In this document: in pieces, positions 41,831 through 51,264 of the stretch
Position numbering within the stretch: the stretch's first letter is position 1
Layout of the letters: each line of letters opens with the position of its first letter
NCBI GenBank assembly: GCA_910585075.1
Contig: CAJUED010000005.1
Location: 226-64,225, forward strand
Origin: an uncultured Lachnospiraceae bacterium
GTDB lineage: Bacteria > Bacillota > Clostridia > Lachnospirales > Lachnospiraceae
DNA: 64,000 nt
Reading direction: 5' to 3'
Program-made: the position numbers and the translations under genes
The notes under the pieces: model-generated
Databases searched by the model: none
What the model was told of the DNA's origin: nothing
What the model saw: the letters and a program-made list of their open reading frames with translations, nothing else

Positions 41831-41866
41831 GTATACTGCGTATACACTACATGCTATGCATGTAGT
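41831..41866. repeat. Two adjacent small palindromes in the trkA-trkH gap
   Basis: GTATAC-TGC-GTATAC (41831-41845) is followed at once by ACTACATGC-TAT-GCATGTAGT (41846-41866). They lie in the 150-base gap ahead of trkH and could form a leader structure. Confidence 0.7.
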
Positions 41867-41933
41867 ACATTTGCAGGTTTCGACAGCACGGAGGTCAGGT
41901 TTTTGCGAAATAACCGGAAGGGCGTAAGACTTC

Positions 41934-43373
41934 ATGAATAAGAGAATCATAGTAAAGACAATAGGAAAAATCATTTTAACGGAAGCCATGCTGATGCTTC
42001 CGGCGCTGCTGGTTTCGTTGATTTACAGGGATGGGGATACGATTGGTTTTTTACTTACCATAATTGGCGCCGGGATCATAGGCCTTGGGCTTACACGGGT
42101 GAAACAGTCCGAGGGAAAGATGAGCAGCAGGGACGGCTATTTTATTGTAGCGTCCGCGTGGATTTTCATAAGCCTGATAGGGGCGGTTCCTCTTTATATA
42201 AGCGGCGGTTTTGAAAGTTTCCCAAGCGCTTTGTTTGAGATTGTGTCAGGTTTTACCACTACAGGGGCTTCTATTCTGGCAAGGCCCGAGGATTTAGGCC
42301 ACGGAGTTTTGTTCTGGAGAAGCTTTACCCATTGGATTGGGGGTATGGGTGTTCTGGTATTTGTAATGATGGTCATGCCCATGGAAAACGACAATTCCAT
42401 GCATCTGGTCCGGGCGGAGGTTCCGGGGCCCACGGCGGGAAAACTGGTGCCCAGGATGCGGACAACTTCCATGATTCTTTATGGCATTTACAGTATTATG
42501 ACGCTGGTGCTGGCCGCATTGCTTTTGATTTTTGGACTGAAACCGTTTGACAGTTTCTGTATTGCCTTTGGCACAGCCGGAACCGGAGGTTTTGCGGTTT
42601 CCAGTGCGGGGATAGCAGGATATAACAGCCTGGCCGTGGAAGTGATATTGAGTGTATTCATGTTGTTATTCGGCGTGAATTTCAGCGTATATCATCTGAT
42701 TCTGCTGAAAAAATTCAAAGAGGCTTTTTTTGATGAGGAAGTGAGAGCTTATTTTGGGATTGTGGCGGTATCCACACTGGCCATTGCCTTTAATATTTTC
42801 CACTATGCGGGAGGCCTTGGAAATGCGCTCAGGCAGTCGCTTTTTCAGGTGGCAAGTATCATAACAACGTCGGGGTTTGCAACTGTGGATTTTGAATATT
42901 GGCCGGAGTTTTCCAAGCATCTGCTGGTGCTTTTGATGGTCATAGGCGCGTGCGCCGGTTCCACAGGAGGCGGTATGAAGGTGTCAAGGGTCCTTATTTT
43001 GGTAAAATCTTTTTTTGCGGAAATCAGACAGATCATTAATCCGAAGGAAATCATCACGGTTCGGATTAACGGAAAACCCGTAGACAAAAAGACTTTAAGC
43101 TCCACCAGAATTTATGCGGCGGCATATATGATACTGATATGCGCATTTACGCTGATTATTTCTCTGGACGGGCTTGACCTTACAACAAATTTCACAGCGG
43201 TATTGTCATGCTTTAACAACATTGGACCAGGGTTAAATAAGGTAGGGCCAATGGCTAATTTCAGCGTTTACTCAGACTGGGTGAAGGTGGTTTTGTCAGT
43301 TGTGATGCTCACAGGAAGACTGGAGATTTTCCCTATGTTCCTTCTGTTTGCAAAATCGGCTCATGACAGATAG
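41934..43373 (+). CDS. trkH: TrkH-family potassium uptake channel
   Basis: Membrane K+ translocation subunit of 479 residues with the four pore loops of the family: GFTTTGASI, GTAGTGGFAVS, ASIITTSGFATVD and NNIGPGLNKVGP. About ten hydrophobic segments frame them. It follows trkA by 150 bases that hold two small palindromes, and works with it at the membrane. A 31-base palindromic repeat lies 61 bases after its stop. Confidence 0.94.
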   Translation: MNKRIIVKTIGKIILTEAMLMLPALLVSLIYRDGDTIGFLLTIIGAGIIGLGLTRVKQSEGKMSSRDGYFIVASAWIFISLIGAVPLYISGGFESFPSALFEIVSGFTTTGASILARPEDLGHGVLFWRSFTHWIGGMGVLVFVMMVMPMENDNSMHLVRAEVPGPTAGKLVPRMRTTSMILYGIYSIMTLVLAALLLIFGLKPFDSFCIAFGTAGTGGFAVSSAGIAGYNSLAVEVILSVFMLLFGVNFSVYHLILLKKFKEAFFDEEVRAYFGIVAVSTLAIAFNIFHYAGGLGNALRQSLFQVASIITTSGFATVDFEYWPEFSKHLLVLLMVIGACAGSTGGGMKVSRVLILVKSFFAEIRQIINPKEIITVRINGKPVDKKTLSSTRIYAAAYMILICAFTLIISLDGLDLTTNFTAVLSCFNNIGPGLNKVGPMANFSVYSDWVKVVLSVVMLTGRLEIFPMFLLFAKSAHDR

Positions 43374-43434
43374 AGAGGGAAAAGAACTGTTGCAAGCAAC
43401 GGCAATGGGAAGATGGCGAAAAGTGACAGGAAGC

Positions 43435-43465
43435 GTAACGGTGAAGCCGAAGGCTGAACCGTTAC
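43435..43465. repeat. 31-base palindromic repeat, copy 2
   Basis: GTAACGGT...ACCGTTAC ends around GCCGAAGGC. Relative to copy 1 the A:T pair at stem position 6 is a G:C pair, a compensatory change. Confidence 0.85.
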
Positions 43466-43548
43466 CAGGAAGCAGCAGCCTGGCCGCCAGGACTGCGGCG
43501 GATATAGAAATGTGGAGCAAAAGGAAGGATAATACATAAGGGGGTAAT

Positions 43549-44007
43549 ATGCGGGATTCATCAGAGAAGCTGGTCAGGTTTAAAAAATTTGTACATGTGA
43601 TATGCGGGCTGCTGGATTTGGTTGCGGCGATACTGGTGCTTGTTGGTATTCTGCTGTATATTGTCAGTATCGTAGGGAACATCAATACGTTTCAAAGGCT
43701 GTTTACGGACGGAGCCGAATTTAAGCACTATCTGGAACAGATTTTCATGCTGGTTATTGGGATTGAGTTCCTTGAGATGCTTTGTCGGCCAAATTCGGAA
43801 AATGTAATCGAGGTGTTGATTTTCCTGGTGGCGCGGCATATGATTGTGGGGGATACCACCCCCTTTGAGGATTTTGTTTCGGTTATCAGCGTGGCCCTTC
43901 TGTGCGTGGTAAGAAGGTATCTGCGGATTACCGAGGAAGACAGGAAGGAAAAGAAGAATCTGGGGCTTCATGGAGAAGGGGATTCTCAGAAGAAGCATTT
44001 CCTATAA
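43549..44007 (+). CDS. PsiE-like small membrane protein
   Basis: Protein of 152 residues with about four hydrophobic segments (near residues 15-40, 60-80, 85-100 and 105-122) and a basic tail. The EFLEMLCRPNSENVIEVLIFLVARHMI region resembles the phosphate-starvation-inducible PsiE family, whose role is not known. AAGGGGG precedes ATG 43549. It lies behind trkH, from which it is separated by the palindromic repeat, and ends at a strong terminator. Confidence 0.72.
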   Translation: MRDSSEKLVRFKKFVHVICGLLDLVAAILVLVGILLYIVSIVGNINTFQRLFTDGAEFKHYLEQIFMLVIGIEFLEMLCRPNSENVIEVLIFLVARHMIVGDTTPFEDFVSVISVALLCVVRRYLRITEEDRKEKKNLGLHGEGDSQKKHFL

Positions 44008-44026
44008 AAATAATATAGAAGAATGC

Positions 44027-44067
44027 AAAAGCGGCTGAACCTGTTTTCGAGGAAAAGCCGCTTTTTT
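44027..44067 (+). terminator. Intrinsic terminator after the PsiE-like gene
   Basis: AAAAGCGGCT (44027-44036) pairs with AGCCGCTTTT; a T run follows. Confidence 0.85.
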
Positions 44068-44167
44068 ATATCCATAAGCTGTATCCGCAAGGCATGGCAA
44101 TGTTTAATAGGATATCGACTTGCAGAGCGTGGCGGCGTTTATAGAAAAAGTTCACAGGCGCTCCGTC

Positions 44168-44497
44168 TTAAAGATTATGCTTTTGGATACGCTTATACGC
44201 TGATTCGTAGGCTTCTTCATCTTTCCGTGCGCCAATTACGATAACAACCATCTGGTTTTCTATGCGGGCCAGTTTGTAGACAATACGGATTCCGGCCCCG
44301 CGGAGTTTGATTTTCAGATAACCGGAGAGGTTTGTATTATTTTTATTTCCCAGAAGTTTTCCATACCCACCTTCAGTCTCAGGCAGTGGATTGGCAGATA
44401 CTTTCTGAATAGCCTTACGCACAAGAATTCGCTGGCTGCCGTCAAGCCTGCGGAAATCCTCCAGCGCTTCCGGAAGATAGACAATATTCCATTTCAT
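44168..44497 (-). CDS. RelE/StbE-type toxin
   Basis: Toxin of 109 residues in the RelE/ParE superfamily, usually ribosome-dependent mRNA interferases. MKWNIVYLPEALEDFRRLDGS opens the fold; GYLKIKLRGAGIRIVYKL is the family core beta hairpin and IGARKDEEAYESAYKRI the end. Its start overlaps the antitoxin stop (ATGA), typical of a co-regulated module. The frame is intact, unlike the toxin at 20930. Confidence 0.88.
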   Translation of the reverse strand: MKWNIVYLPEALEDFRRLDGSQRILVRKAIQKVSANPLPETEGGYGKLLGNKNNTNLSGYLKIKLRGAGIRIVYKLARIENQMVVIVIGARKDEEAYESAYKRIQKHNL

Positions 44498-44817
44498 TCG
44501 AAAAAGACATCATCCGTATTTTCATAATCTGATGAGGAAAATCCCAATTCTCGGTCTACATCTTCCTGGGTAATAAGTGTGGACGGGTCATAGTGGGACA
44601 TCCGTTCTGTGGCGGCGGCAAGAAGCTTTGCGTCATTGGCTTCATCCAAAAGACGGATATATTCATCAGGGGAAAGCAGTACACATTCAGGCGTATTATT
44701 CTTCATAACAACCTTGGCGCCATTTGTTTTGACATCATCGAAAATTTTTCCGGCCAGTCCACGGTTGAACAGAGAAATTGGTATCGTATTTTCAATTGCA
44801 CTTCTAATGGAATCCAT
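44494..44817 (-). CDS. Phd/YefM- or RelB-type antitoxin
   Basis: Antitoxin of 107 residues. The N-terminal half (IPISLFNRGLAGKIFDDVKTNGAKVVMKNN followed by LSPDEYIRLL) fits the Phd/YefM DNA-binding dimer, and the acidic tail (TQEDVDRELG...DYENTDD) is the toxin-binding part. The ATG at 44829 overlaps the ribosome site GAGGG, so 44817 is preferred. It probably represses its own operon. A hairpin leader that is also found ahead of the SGNH hydrolase gene lies directly upstream. Confidence 0.85.
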   Translation of the reverse strand: MDSIRSAIENTIPISLFNRGLAGKIFDDVKTNGAKVVMKNNTPECVLLSPDEYIRLLDEANDAKLLAAATERMSHYDPSTLITQEDVDRELGFSSSDYENTDDVFFE

Positions 44818-44826
44818 AATTTCCCT

Positions 44827-44894
44827 CATTTCTGCGCTGCTTTTTTGCGCATATAAGCATAAATACCTATGGAGTGAAAGTTTTATCTTTCACT
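44827..44894 (-). repeat. Hairpin leader repeat, copy B, before the antitoxin gene
   Basis: On the minus strand AGTGAAAG/CTTTCACT forms an 8-base-pair hairpin (44873-44894), then ATTTATGCTT and the 22-base GCAAAAAAGC...AGAAATG block (44827-44848), identical to 9301-9322. It ends at the ribosome site of the antitoxin. Confidence 0.72.
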
Positions 44895-45059
44895 TGCATC
44901 ATTTCTTTGAGTATATTATATGAAATATCAGCAAAAATATCAATATATTTACTGATAAATTTGTTTTTTGGTATTTTTATGTGAAAGTAACAAAGGGGGC
45001 ATTCTTTGCCGGGAGCTTTCATAAATTAGTATAAAAACAGTATGTTTACAGGTGAGTAT

Positions 45060-45524
45060 ATGAGTAGTCATAAGAAAAGCATCTTTTCACAATTTTTCCA
45101 TATAAGGAGCATGAGATATGGAGCCGGTATTCTGGGAGTCATTATGTTGTGTTTTCTGGCAGGGTGCGCAAAGGAGAAAGACCCTCTGGAAAAAATAAAA
45201 GACCTGGAATTTACAGTGCTGGCGGAGGAAAACATACCGGAGGAGCTTAAGACGGTAATAGAGGAGAAAAAAGGAAACGCCTTTAAGGTGACCTATCAGG
45301 ATAACGGATTTCTTTATATTTGTATTGGATACGGGGAACAGGTAAGCGGCGGCTACAGCATTACGGTGAACGATCTGTACCTGACGGAAAACGCCATGTA
45401 TGTGGACACCACCCTGCTTGGCCCCGACCCGTCGGACACAGCGGTAACAAAGCAAAATATACCCTCCTACCCATATATCGTAATTAAGACGGAGTTTATT
45501 GATAAGCCGGTGGTATTTGACTAA
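45060..45524 (+). CDS. Lipoprotein with PrcB_C-like domain
   Basis: Lipoprotein of 154 residues. Basic and polar N-terminus, hydrophobic segment and lipobox FLAGC (Cys near residue 36), then a beta-rich domain (FLYICIGYGEQVSGGYSITVND, SYPYIVIKTE) resembling the C-terminal domain of protease complex subunit PrcB. ATG 45060 lies behind AGGTGAG; ATG 45042 is the alternative. It stands alone ahead of the xylosidase promoter. Its role is unknown; the domain often occurs in small secreted proteins of Clostridia. Confidence 0.75.
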   Translation: MSSHKKSIFSQFFHIRSMRYGAGILGVIMLCFLAGCAKEKDPLEKIKDLEFTVLAEENIPEELKTVIEEKKGNAFKVTYQDNGFLYICIGYGEQVSGGYSITVNDLYLTENAMYVDTTLLGPDPSDTAVTKQNIPSYPYIVIKTEFIDKPVVFD

Positions 45525-45568
45525 AAAAACAAGACACTTTTTTAAAGAAAAATCCCCCAATAATCGTC

Positions 45569-45597
45569 TTGAGCGAAATCAGTGGGACAGATATACT
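45569..45597 (+). promoter_or_regulatory. Promoter of the GH120 xylosidase gene
   Basis: TTGAGC (45569-45574), 17-base spacer, TATACT (45592-45597), about 40 bases before the start. Confidence 0.65.
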
Positions 45598-45635
45598 TAA
45601 GAAAAATAACTAAAACTTTTGCAGGGAGGAAACAT

Positions 45636-47579
45636 ATGAAAAGAGAATATCATGTAGCCAAAAACGGCTGTGACAACGGAAGCGGAAGTGCAGGCGCGCC
45701 TTTTGCAACGATTCAGAGAGCGGCGTCTCTCGCCATGCCCGGAGATACGGTTATCGTCCACGGTGGTGAGTACCGGGAATGGGTGAAACCGGAAAACGGA
45801 GGCAGCAGCGATATGTGCCGTATCACCTACCGGGCGGCGGAAGGCGAGAAGGTGGTTATCAAAGGCTCCGAACGGGTTACCAATTGGGAGAAGCTTGAGG
45901 AAACTGTCTGGAAGGCAGTGCTGCCAAACAGTATGTTCGGAGATTACAATCCCTACAAGGAAATTTTAGGCGGAGACTGGTTCGTGGCGCCGGAGGGAGA
46001 TATTTTGCATACGGGAGATGTGTACCTGAACGGGAAATCCTTCTACGAGGCAAAGAGCCTTGATGAGGTGAAAAATCCGGTGATGCGCACAGAGGGCGTA
46101 AACCCGCCATGGACAAAGCATGCGGAGCCTCTGCTTCACCCGGAGGACTCCGTTTATCAGTGGTACTGTGAGGTGGATGAGGAAAACACGACTATTTATG
46201 CCAACTTCCAGGGAGCGGACCCTAATCAGGAACTGACGGAAATCAATGTGCGGAAATGCTGTTTTTATCCGGTAAAGATAGGAAGGAACTACATCACGGT
46301 TTCCGGTTTTGAGATGGCCCAGGCGGCATGCCCCTGGACGCCTCCTACAGCCGACCAGCCGGGACTTTTGGGGGCTAACTGGAGCAAGGGTTGGATTATC
46401 GAAAATAATGTGATTCATGATGCAAAGTGCAGCGGCATCAGCCTTGGAAAAGAGGAATCCACCGGACACAATCTTTGTACCAGAACCCGCAGAAAGCCGG
46501 GATACCAGTATCAGATGGAGGCAGTTTTCAGGGCAAGGCATATTGGATGGAGTAAGGAAACCATTGGTTCCCACATTGTCCGGGGCAACGTGATTTATGA
46601 CTGTGGACAGAACGGAATCGTGGGACATATGGGTTGTGTGTTCAGCAAAATTTACGGAAACCATATTTATAATATTGCGGTAAAGCATGAATATTTCGGC
46701 TATGAGATTGCAGGGATTAAGCTGCACGCGGCAATCGACGTTGAGATTTATCACAACAACATTCACAACTGTACTCTTGGAACATGGCTTGACTGGCAGG
46801 CCCAGGGGGCAAGGGTGAGCAAAAACCTGTACTACAACAACGACAGGGATTTGATGGTGGAGGTAACCCACGGCCCTTACCTTGTGGACAACAATATTTT
46901 TGCATCCGAATACAATTTCGACAACATTGCCCAGGGCGGCGCTTATGTGCATAATCTTTGCTGTGGAACCATGCGCCGGGAGCCTGTTCCCGACCGTTCC
47001 ACTCCTTATCATTATCCTCATACCACGGAGGTGGCAGGAACTACGGTGGTTTACGGCGGGGATGACAGATTGTACAGAAATATTTTCTTAGGCGGCGTAA
47101 AGACTTACACGGAGCAGTCAACCTGTGGCACGGAAGGCTATGAGGGAAGCACCACATCCTTAGAGGAATACATTGATGAGGTGCTTGCAAAGGGCGTAGG
47201 AGATCTGGAGATGTATCTGCTGGTGAAGCAGCCGGCATATATCAACAACAACTGCTATTTGGGTGGCGCAAAGCCCTTTGAGCGTGAAGAAGAATATTAC
47301 CTTTCCGATGCAAATCCCATGGTACATATTTCAGAGGAGGCTGACGGCATTTATCTGGAAATGACAGTGGAGCCGGGGATGCTGAAGGCGGCCGGAGCTG
47401 AGCTTTCTTCAAGTATGCTTGGTATGACGCGGATTACGGAAGCGGCCTATGAAACCCCTGAGGGAACAGAGATTTTCTTCGACAGTGATTATCAGGGAAA
47501 GAAATGGGATGGCGCTGCAATTGCAGGTCCGTTTGCAGGCCTTGTGGAAGGCGTCAATCGAATTAAGGTGTGGGGATAA
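45636..47579 (+). CDS. xylC: GH120 beta-xylosidase
   Basis: Right-handed beta-helix glycosidase of 647 residues that releases xylose from xylo-oligosaccharides. It resembles Thermoanaerobacterium XylC throughout: REYHVAKNGCDNGSG start, GDTVIVHGGEYREWVKP, YITVSGFEMAQAACPW, IAGIKLHAAIDVEIYHN. The catalytic pair is conserved with the same spacing: nucleophile Asp386 in WLDWQAQG and acid/base Glu409 in VEVTHGPY (XylC Asp382 and Glu405). No signal peptide is visible, so it works in the cytoplasm. GGGAGGA precedes ATG 45636. A sugar importer and a YesM/YesN pair follow, forming a xylo-oligosaccharide locus. The match to XylC is from memory. Confidence 0.92.
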   Translation: MKREYHVAKNGCDNGSGSAGAPFATIQRAASLAMPGDTVIVHGGEYREWVKPENGGSSDMCRITYRAAEGEKVVIKGSERVTNWEKLEETVWKAVLPNSMFGDYNPYKEILGGDWFVAPEGDILHTGDVYLNGKSFYEAKSLDEVKNPVMRTEGVNPPWTKHAEPLLHPEDSVYQWYCEVDEENTTIYANFQGADPNQELTEINVRKCCFYPVKIGRNYITVSGFEMAQAACPWTPPTADQPGLLGANWSKGWIIENNVIHDAKCSGISLGKEESTGHNLCTRTRRKPGYQYQMEAVFRARHIGWSKETIGSHIVRGNVIYDCGQNGIVGHMGCVFSKIYGNHIYNIAVKHEYFGYEIAGIKLHAAIDVEIYHNNIHNCTLGTWLDWQAQGARVSKNLYYNNDRDLMVEVTHGPYLVDNNIFASEYNFDNIAQGGAYVHNLCCGTMRREPVPDRSTPYHYPHTTEVAGTTVVYGGDDRLYRNIFLGGVKTYTEQSTCGTEGYEGSTTSLEEYIDEVLAKGVGDLEMYLLVKQPAYINNNCYLGGAKPFEREEEYYLSDANPMVHISEEADGIYLEMTVEPGMLKAAGAELSSSMLGMTRITEAAYETPEGTEIFFDSDYQGKKWDGAAIAGPFAGLVEGVNRIKVWG

Positions 47580-47855
47580 GAAATACGACAATCGATTACG
47601 GGAACGTGACCCAAAAGCTCCGGAAATTTGGATACAGAGTACTGTTAATTCTAAAGAAAAATGTGTAAAAACAGGTAAGATTTTTATAGAATTGTGACAG
47701 ATTATTAAATGGATTAGAGAGAGGTTTTTTGTTATCCTTTTATACACAGAGGGAGATAAGGCGGACAGATGCACATGCCATGTGGTGTGTATATGTAAGG
47801 CAGAGACTGTACGCATACATCCCGGGTGATTAGAAAAGAAGGGAGAAAAGAAAGT

Positions 47856-49265
47856 ATGAAAAAAAGATGGAAATCAATTATTGCTTTGGGACTGTCAGCG
47901 GCTATGTGCCTTTCCTTGTCAGCATGTGGAGGCGGCGACGCTTCCTCAACAGGAGCAGAGAGCTCAGGATCGGAGAGCGGAGCAGAGGATACCGGTACAG
48001 CGGAGGATGCGGGCGCAGCGGAGGGAGGTTCTGCAAGCGCGGATTCCGGGGACAAGGTAATCACATTCTGGAATGTAGGTACGGAGGGAGCCGACAAGGA
48101 AACTTATGAGATGGCAATCCGCCAGTTTGAGGAAAATTCCGCGAGCGGATACACCATCGAAAACATTCCCACACAGAATGACAAATACAAAGAGAAATTA
48201 GTCATTGCCATGAGCTCAGGAGAATGCCCGGATATGTATACTTCCTGGTCAGGGGGCCCTATGAACGAGTACATAGACTCCGGTTATGCGCAGCCTCTTG
48301 ACGATCTGTATGAAAAGTACGGTTTAAAGGACAGATTCATGGAAGGCGCCATTGAGCAGGCAAGCTACAACGGAAAGATTTATGCAATCCCTGTGAAGAA
48401 TATCTCTATCGCAGGAATTTATTACAACAAGGACTTGTTTGAGCAGTACGGCGTAAGCGTGCCCACAACCGTATCGGAGCTTGAGAGCGCATGTGATACT
48501 TTCCTTGCAAACGGAATCCTGCCTTTCACGCTGGCAAACGGCCCTAAGTGGACCGGCTCCATGTTCTTCCAGTGTCTTGCGGCAAGAAAAGGCGGACTTG
48601 AGCCTTTCCAGAAAGCGGCGGCAGGAGAGGGCAGCTTTGAGGATGAATGCTTTGTATATGCAGGCGAAAAGATTCAGGAATGGGTAAACAAGGGATATTT
48701 CCCGGAAGGCTTCAACTCCATGAGCGAGGATGACGGCCAGGCAACCCAGTTCTTCTATACGGAGGAAGCGGCTATGTACCTGATTGGTTCCTGGAAAACA
48801 GCAGCTTTCAAGACAGACTCTGAGGAAGCCGGAAACGATTTCTATGACAAAGTTGGCTGGTTCTCCTTCCCGGCAGTGGACGGCTCAGACGCTGATCCTT
48901 CCATCCTTTGCGGAACCATGGGCGACCAGTTTATCTCCTTCAACTGTACGGATGAGAAATTAGACGCGGCTTTTGAATTTGCAACCTATCTGTCCAGCGA
49001 CGAGACAGTGGAATACATGGTAGGCGCAAGCCTGATTCCCCCTGTAAAGGGCGTGGAAGATCTGATAACAGACCCGATTTCCAAGTCCATGATTGAAGCT
49101 TCCAATGAGGCGGCAGCAGTACAGCTCTGGTATGACCAGTATTTGAGCCCGGCCGTAGCAAACGCTCACCTTGACGGAAATCAGGAAGTATTTGGCCTTA
49201 CCATGACGCCTGAAGAAGCAAACCAGAAAATGCAGCAGGCAATGGAAGAAGACCTGGCAGAATAG
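47856..49265 (+). CDS. Sugar-binding lipoprotein of ABC importer (xylo-oligosaccharide?)
   Basis: Family-1 extracellular solute-binding lipoprotein of 469 residues. Basic MKKRWK start, hydrophobic segment, lipobox SLSAC, then a Ser/Gly/Glu/Ala-rich linker of about 45 residues before VITFWNVGTEG. The MalE-like fold is visible in SSGECPDMYTSWSGG, NGKIYAIPVKN and IAGIYYNKDLFEQYG. The upstream frame to 47826 lacks a ribosome site. A hairpin terminator-like element 67 bases after the stop separates it from its permease genes and may raise its expression over theirs. The ligand is probably xylo-oligosaccharide, judged only from the xylosidase neighbour. Confidence 0.9.
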   Translation: MKKRWKSIIALGLSAAMCLSLSACGGGDASSTGAESSGSESGAEDTGTAEDAGAAEGGSASADSGDKVITFWNVGTEGADKETYEMAIRQFEENSASGYTIENIPTQNDKYKEKLVIAMSSGECPDMYTSWSGGPMNEYIDSGYAQPLDDLYEKYGLKDRFMEGAIEQASYNGKIYAIPVKNISIAGIYYNKDLFEQYGVSVPTTVSELESACDTFLANGILPFTLANGPKWTGSMFFQCLAARKGGLEPFQKAAAGEGSFEDECFVYAGEKIQEWVNKGYFPEGFNSMSEDDGQATQFFYTEEAAMYLIGSWKTAAFKTDSEEAGNDFYDKVGWFSFPAVDGSDADPSILCGTMGDQFISFNCTDEKLDAAFEFATYLSSDETVEYMVGASLIPPVKGVEDLITDPISKSMIEASNEAAAVQLWYDQYLSPAVANAHLDGNQEVFGLTMTPEEANQKMQQAMEEDLAE

Positions 49266-49331
49266 GAGATGAAAATCATTTCCGGAAAAATTGCTAAAGC
49301 GATTCTTTCGATATAAGTGAGAGACAGAGAG

Positions 49332-49358
49332 GAGGGGGAGGTATTCCCCCTCTTTTTT
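49332..49358 (+). terminator. Intra-operon terminator after the binding-protein gene
   Basis: GAGGGGGA, short loop, TCCCCCTC and six T. It likely lets only part of the transcripts continue into the permease genes. Confidence 0.82.
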
Positions 49359-49465
49359 AGGGAAGGTGTGTGCAACAGGTTTGCATGTAGTGAAATATTT
49401 ACAGTGGTCCATCAGATACTGCAAACATGTTTTATTGCAGGCGGCGGGCATATGGAGGGTCAGGT

Positions 49466-50371
49466 ATGAAGAATCAATCGAATACACTCAGCGGGCGCAG
49501 ACAGAGAAGTACCAATATTGCGGCGTTTGTCTTTCTGCTTCCGGTTATTTTACTTTTGACGGTGTTTATTTTTTATCCCATTGTGGATTCCTTTATCATC
49601 AGTACTTATAAATGGAACGGGATAGCGGCGGAGAGAACCTTTGTGGGGGTGTCCAACTGGAAAAAGCTGATTGGGGACCGGGATTTCTGGTTTGCTTTCC
49701 GCAACAATATTATCATCATGGTGATGTCCATTATCATTCAGATACCCATTGGACTGGCGGAGGCCACTTTCATTGAGTTTGCAGGGAAAAAGGCAACTAT
49801 ATGCAAGGTGCTCTGGTTTATTCCCATGCTGATGTCCTCCGTGGCAATTGGTTTCCTTTTTACATACGCTCTGGCGGCTAACGGGGGAATGATAAGCGCG
49901 GTTTCACAACTTTTCGGAGGCGGGAATATTGACCTTCTGGGAAATAAGAACACAGCTCTTATGACGGTTATTTTTGTAATTGCATGGCAGTTCATTCCTT
50001 TTTATATGGTATATGCCATGGCAGGATATACCAGCATTTCCGAGGATGTTTATGAGGCATCCTTAATTGATGGCGCTACCAAGAGTCAGTATTTCTGGAG
50101 GATTGCCCTTCCGCTTTTGATGCCTACTCTTAAGAGCGCGGCGATTTTGTCCATGGTAGGTTCTCTGAAATATTTCGACTTGATTTACGTTATGACAGGG
50201 GGCGGGCCGGGAACGGCCACGGAGCTGATGGCAACCTATATGTACAAAAATGCCTTCGCACAGTTTAATATGGGTTACGGTTCCGCAGTTGCGGCGGGAA
50301 TGTTTATTTTGATTACCTTGCTGTCACTGGTGACCATGCGTGCAATCAACGGGAAAAAGGAAGAAGAATAG
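49466..50371 (+). CDS. Sugar ABC transporter permease, MalF/UgpA-like
   Basis: Permease of 301 residues with about six hydrophobic segments (first: AAFVFLLPVILLLTVFIFYP) and the EAA loop YEASLIDGATKSQYFWRI near residues 195-212. ATG 49466 follows GGAGGGTCAGGT. It pairs with the permease encoded 19 bases downstream and the lipoprotein upstream; the ATPase must be supplied from elsewhere. Family (CUT1) members import di- and oligosaccharides. Confidence 0.92.
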   Translation: MKNQSNTLSGRRQRSTNIAAFVFLLPVILLLTVFIFYPIVDSFIISTYKWNGIAAERTFVGVSNWKKLIGDRDFWFAFRNNIIIMVMSIIIQIPIGLAEATFIEFAGKKATICKVLWFIPMLMSSVAIGFLFTYALAANGGMISAVSQLFGGGNIDLLGNKNTALMTVIFVIAWQFIPFYMVYAMAGYTSISEDVYEASLIDGATKSQYFWRIALPLLMPTLKSAAILSMVGSLKYFDLIYVMTGGGPGTATELMATYMYKNAFAQFNMGYGSAVAAGMFILITLLSLVTMRAINGKKEEE

Positions 50372-50390
50372 GAAATAGGAGGGCTTTAGG

Positions 50391-51242
50391 ATGGAAAAAC
50401 AATTTAGAAAAACTAAAATGAAAAGCAGGGTTTGTTGGATTGTGGCAATCATTTTGGCCTTGGCTGCACTTGCATCCGCAGTGCTTCCTTTCTTCTTTAT
50501 GGTGATCAATTCCTTTAAGGGAAAGTTTGAGATGCTGACCAAGGGGGTTTTTGCCCTGCCTGACAAGCTGAATATGAATAACTATCAGGAGGTTTTGAGC
50601 GGAGGCTTTGTGAGGTATTTTGGAAACAGTGTGCTGGTTTTGTGTGTTTCACTGCTGCTGATTTTGTTTATCTCCGCCTGTGCGGCCTATCCGCTGGCAC
50701 GGTTTAAATTCCGCTTGAACGGGTTTATCTATTCCACCATTGTGGCATGTATGGCGATTCCCATTCATATCACTTTGATTCCGGTGTTTCAAATGACAAA
50801 GAGCCTTAAGCTGTATGACTCTATCGGCGCTTTGTTTGGGCCGGATGTGGCCTTTGCACTTCCCATATCGGTGTTTATCCTGACCAGCTTTATGGCGGGG
50901 ATTCCCAAGGAGATAGAGGAATCGGCGGAGATTGACGGGTGCAATAAATACAGGATGTTCTTTACCATTATGCTACCGCTGGCAAAGCCGGGGCTTTCCA
51001 CATTGGCGATTTATAATGGGGTGAATATCTGGAATGAATTTAGTTTTGCTTATACTTTGACACAGTCGCCCAAAAACAGGACGCTGCCGCTGGCGGTTTG
51101 GGATTTTCAGGGGCAGTATTCTATGAATACGCCTATGATTATGGCGGTGCTTACGCTGACGGTTCTGCCGATGATTATTTTGTTTGTGTTTGCGCAGGAT
51201 AAGTTGGTGAAGGGGATGACGGCGGGGGCTGTCAAAGGTTAA
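50391..51242 (+). CDS. Sugar ABC transporter permease, MalG/UgpE-like
   Basis: Permease of 283 residues and about six hydrophobic segments. The EAA loop (EESAEIDGCNKYRMFFTI) lies near residues 178-195, and the end (QDKLVKGMTAGAVKG) is typical of the MalG group. GGAGGGCTTTAGG precedes the start. It is the last transporter gene of the xylosidase locus; a large nested hairpin begins 22 bases after the stop. Confidence 0.93.
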   Translation: MEKQFRKTKMKSRVCWIVAIILALAALASAVLPFFFMVINSFKGKFEMLTKGVFALPDKLNMNNYQEVLSGGFVRYFGNSVLVLCVSLLLILFISACAAYPLARFKFRLNGFIYSTIVACMAIPIHITLIPVFQMTKSLKLYDSIGALFGPDVAFALPISVFILTSFMAGIPKEIEESAEIDGCNKYRMFFTIMLPLAKPGLSTLAIYNGVNIWNEFSFAYTLTQSPKNRTLPLAVWDFQGQYSMNTPMIMAVLTLTVLPMIILFVFAQDKLVKGMTAGAVKG

Positions 51243-51264
51243 GGGGGATAGAGAAAAGAGGACG

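Noticed and set aside
49332..49358. End of the binding-protein operon
   Set aside because: Permease genes follow on the same strand without a clear new promoter, so it is read as a partial, intra-operon terminator.
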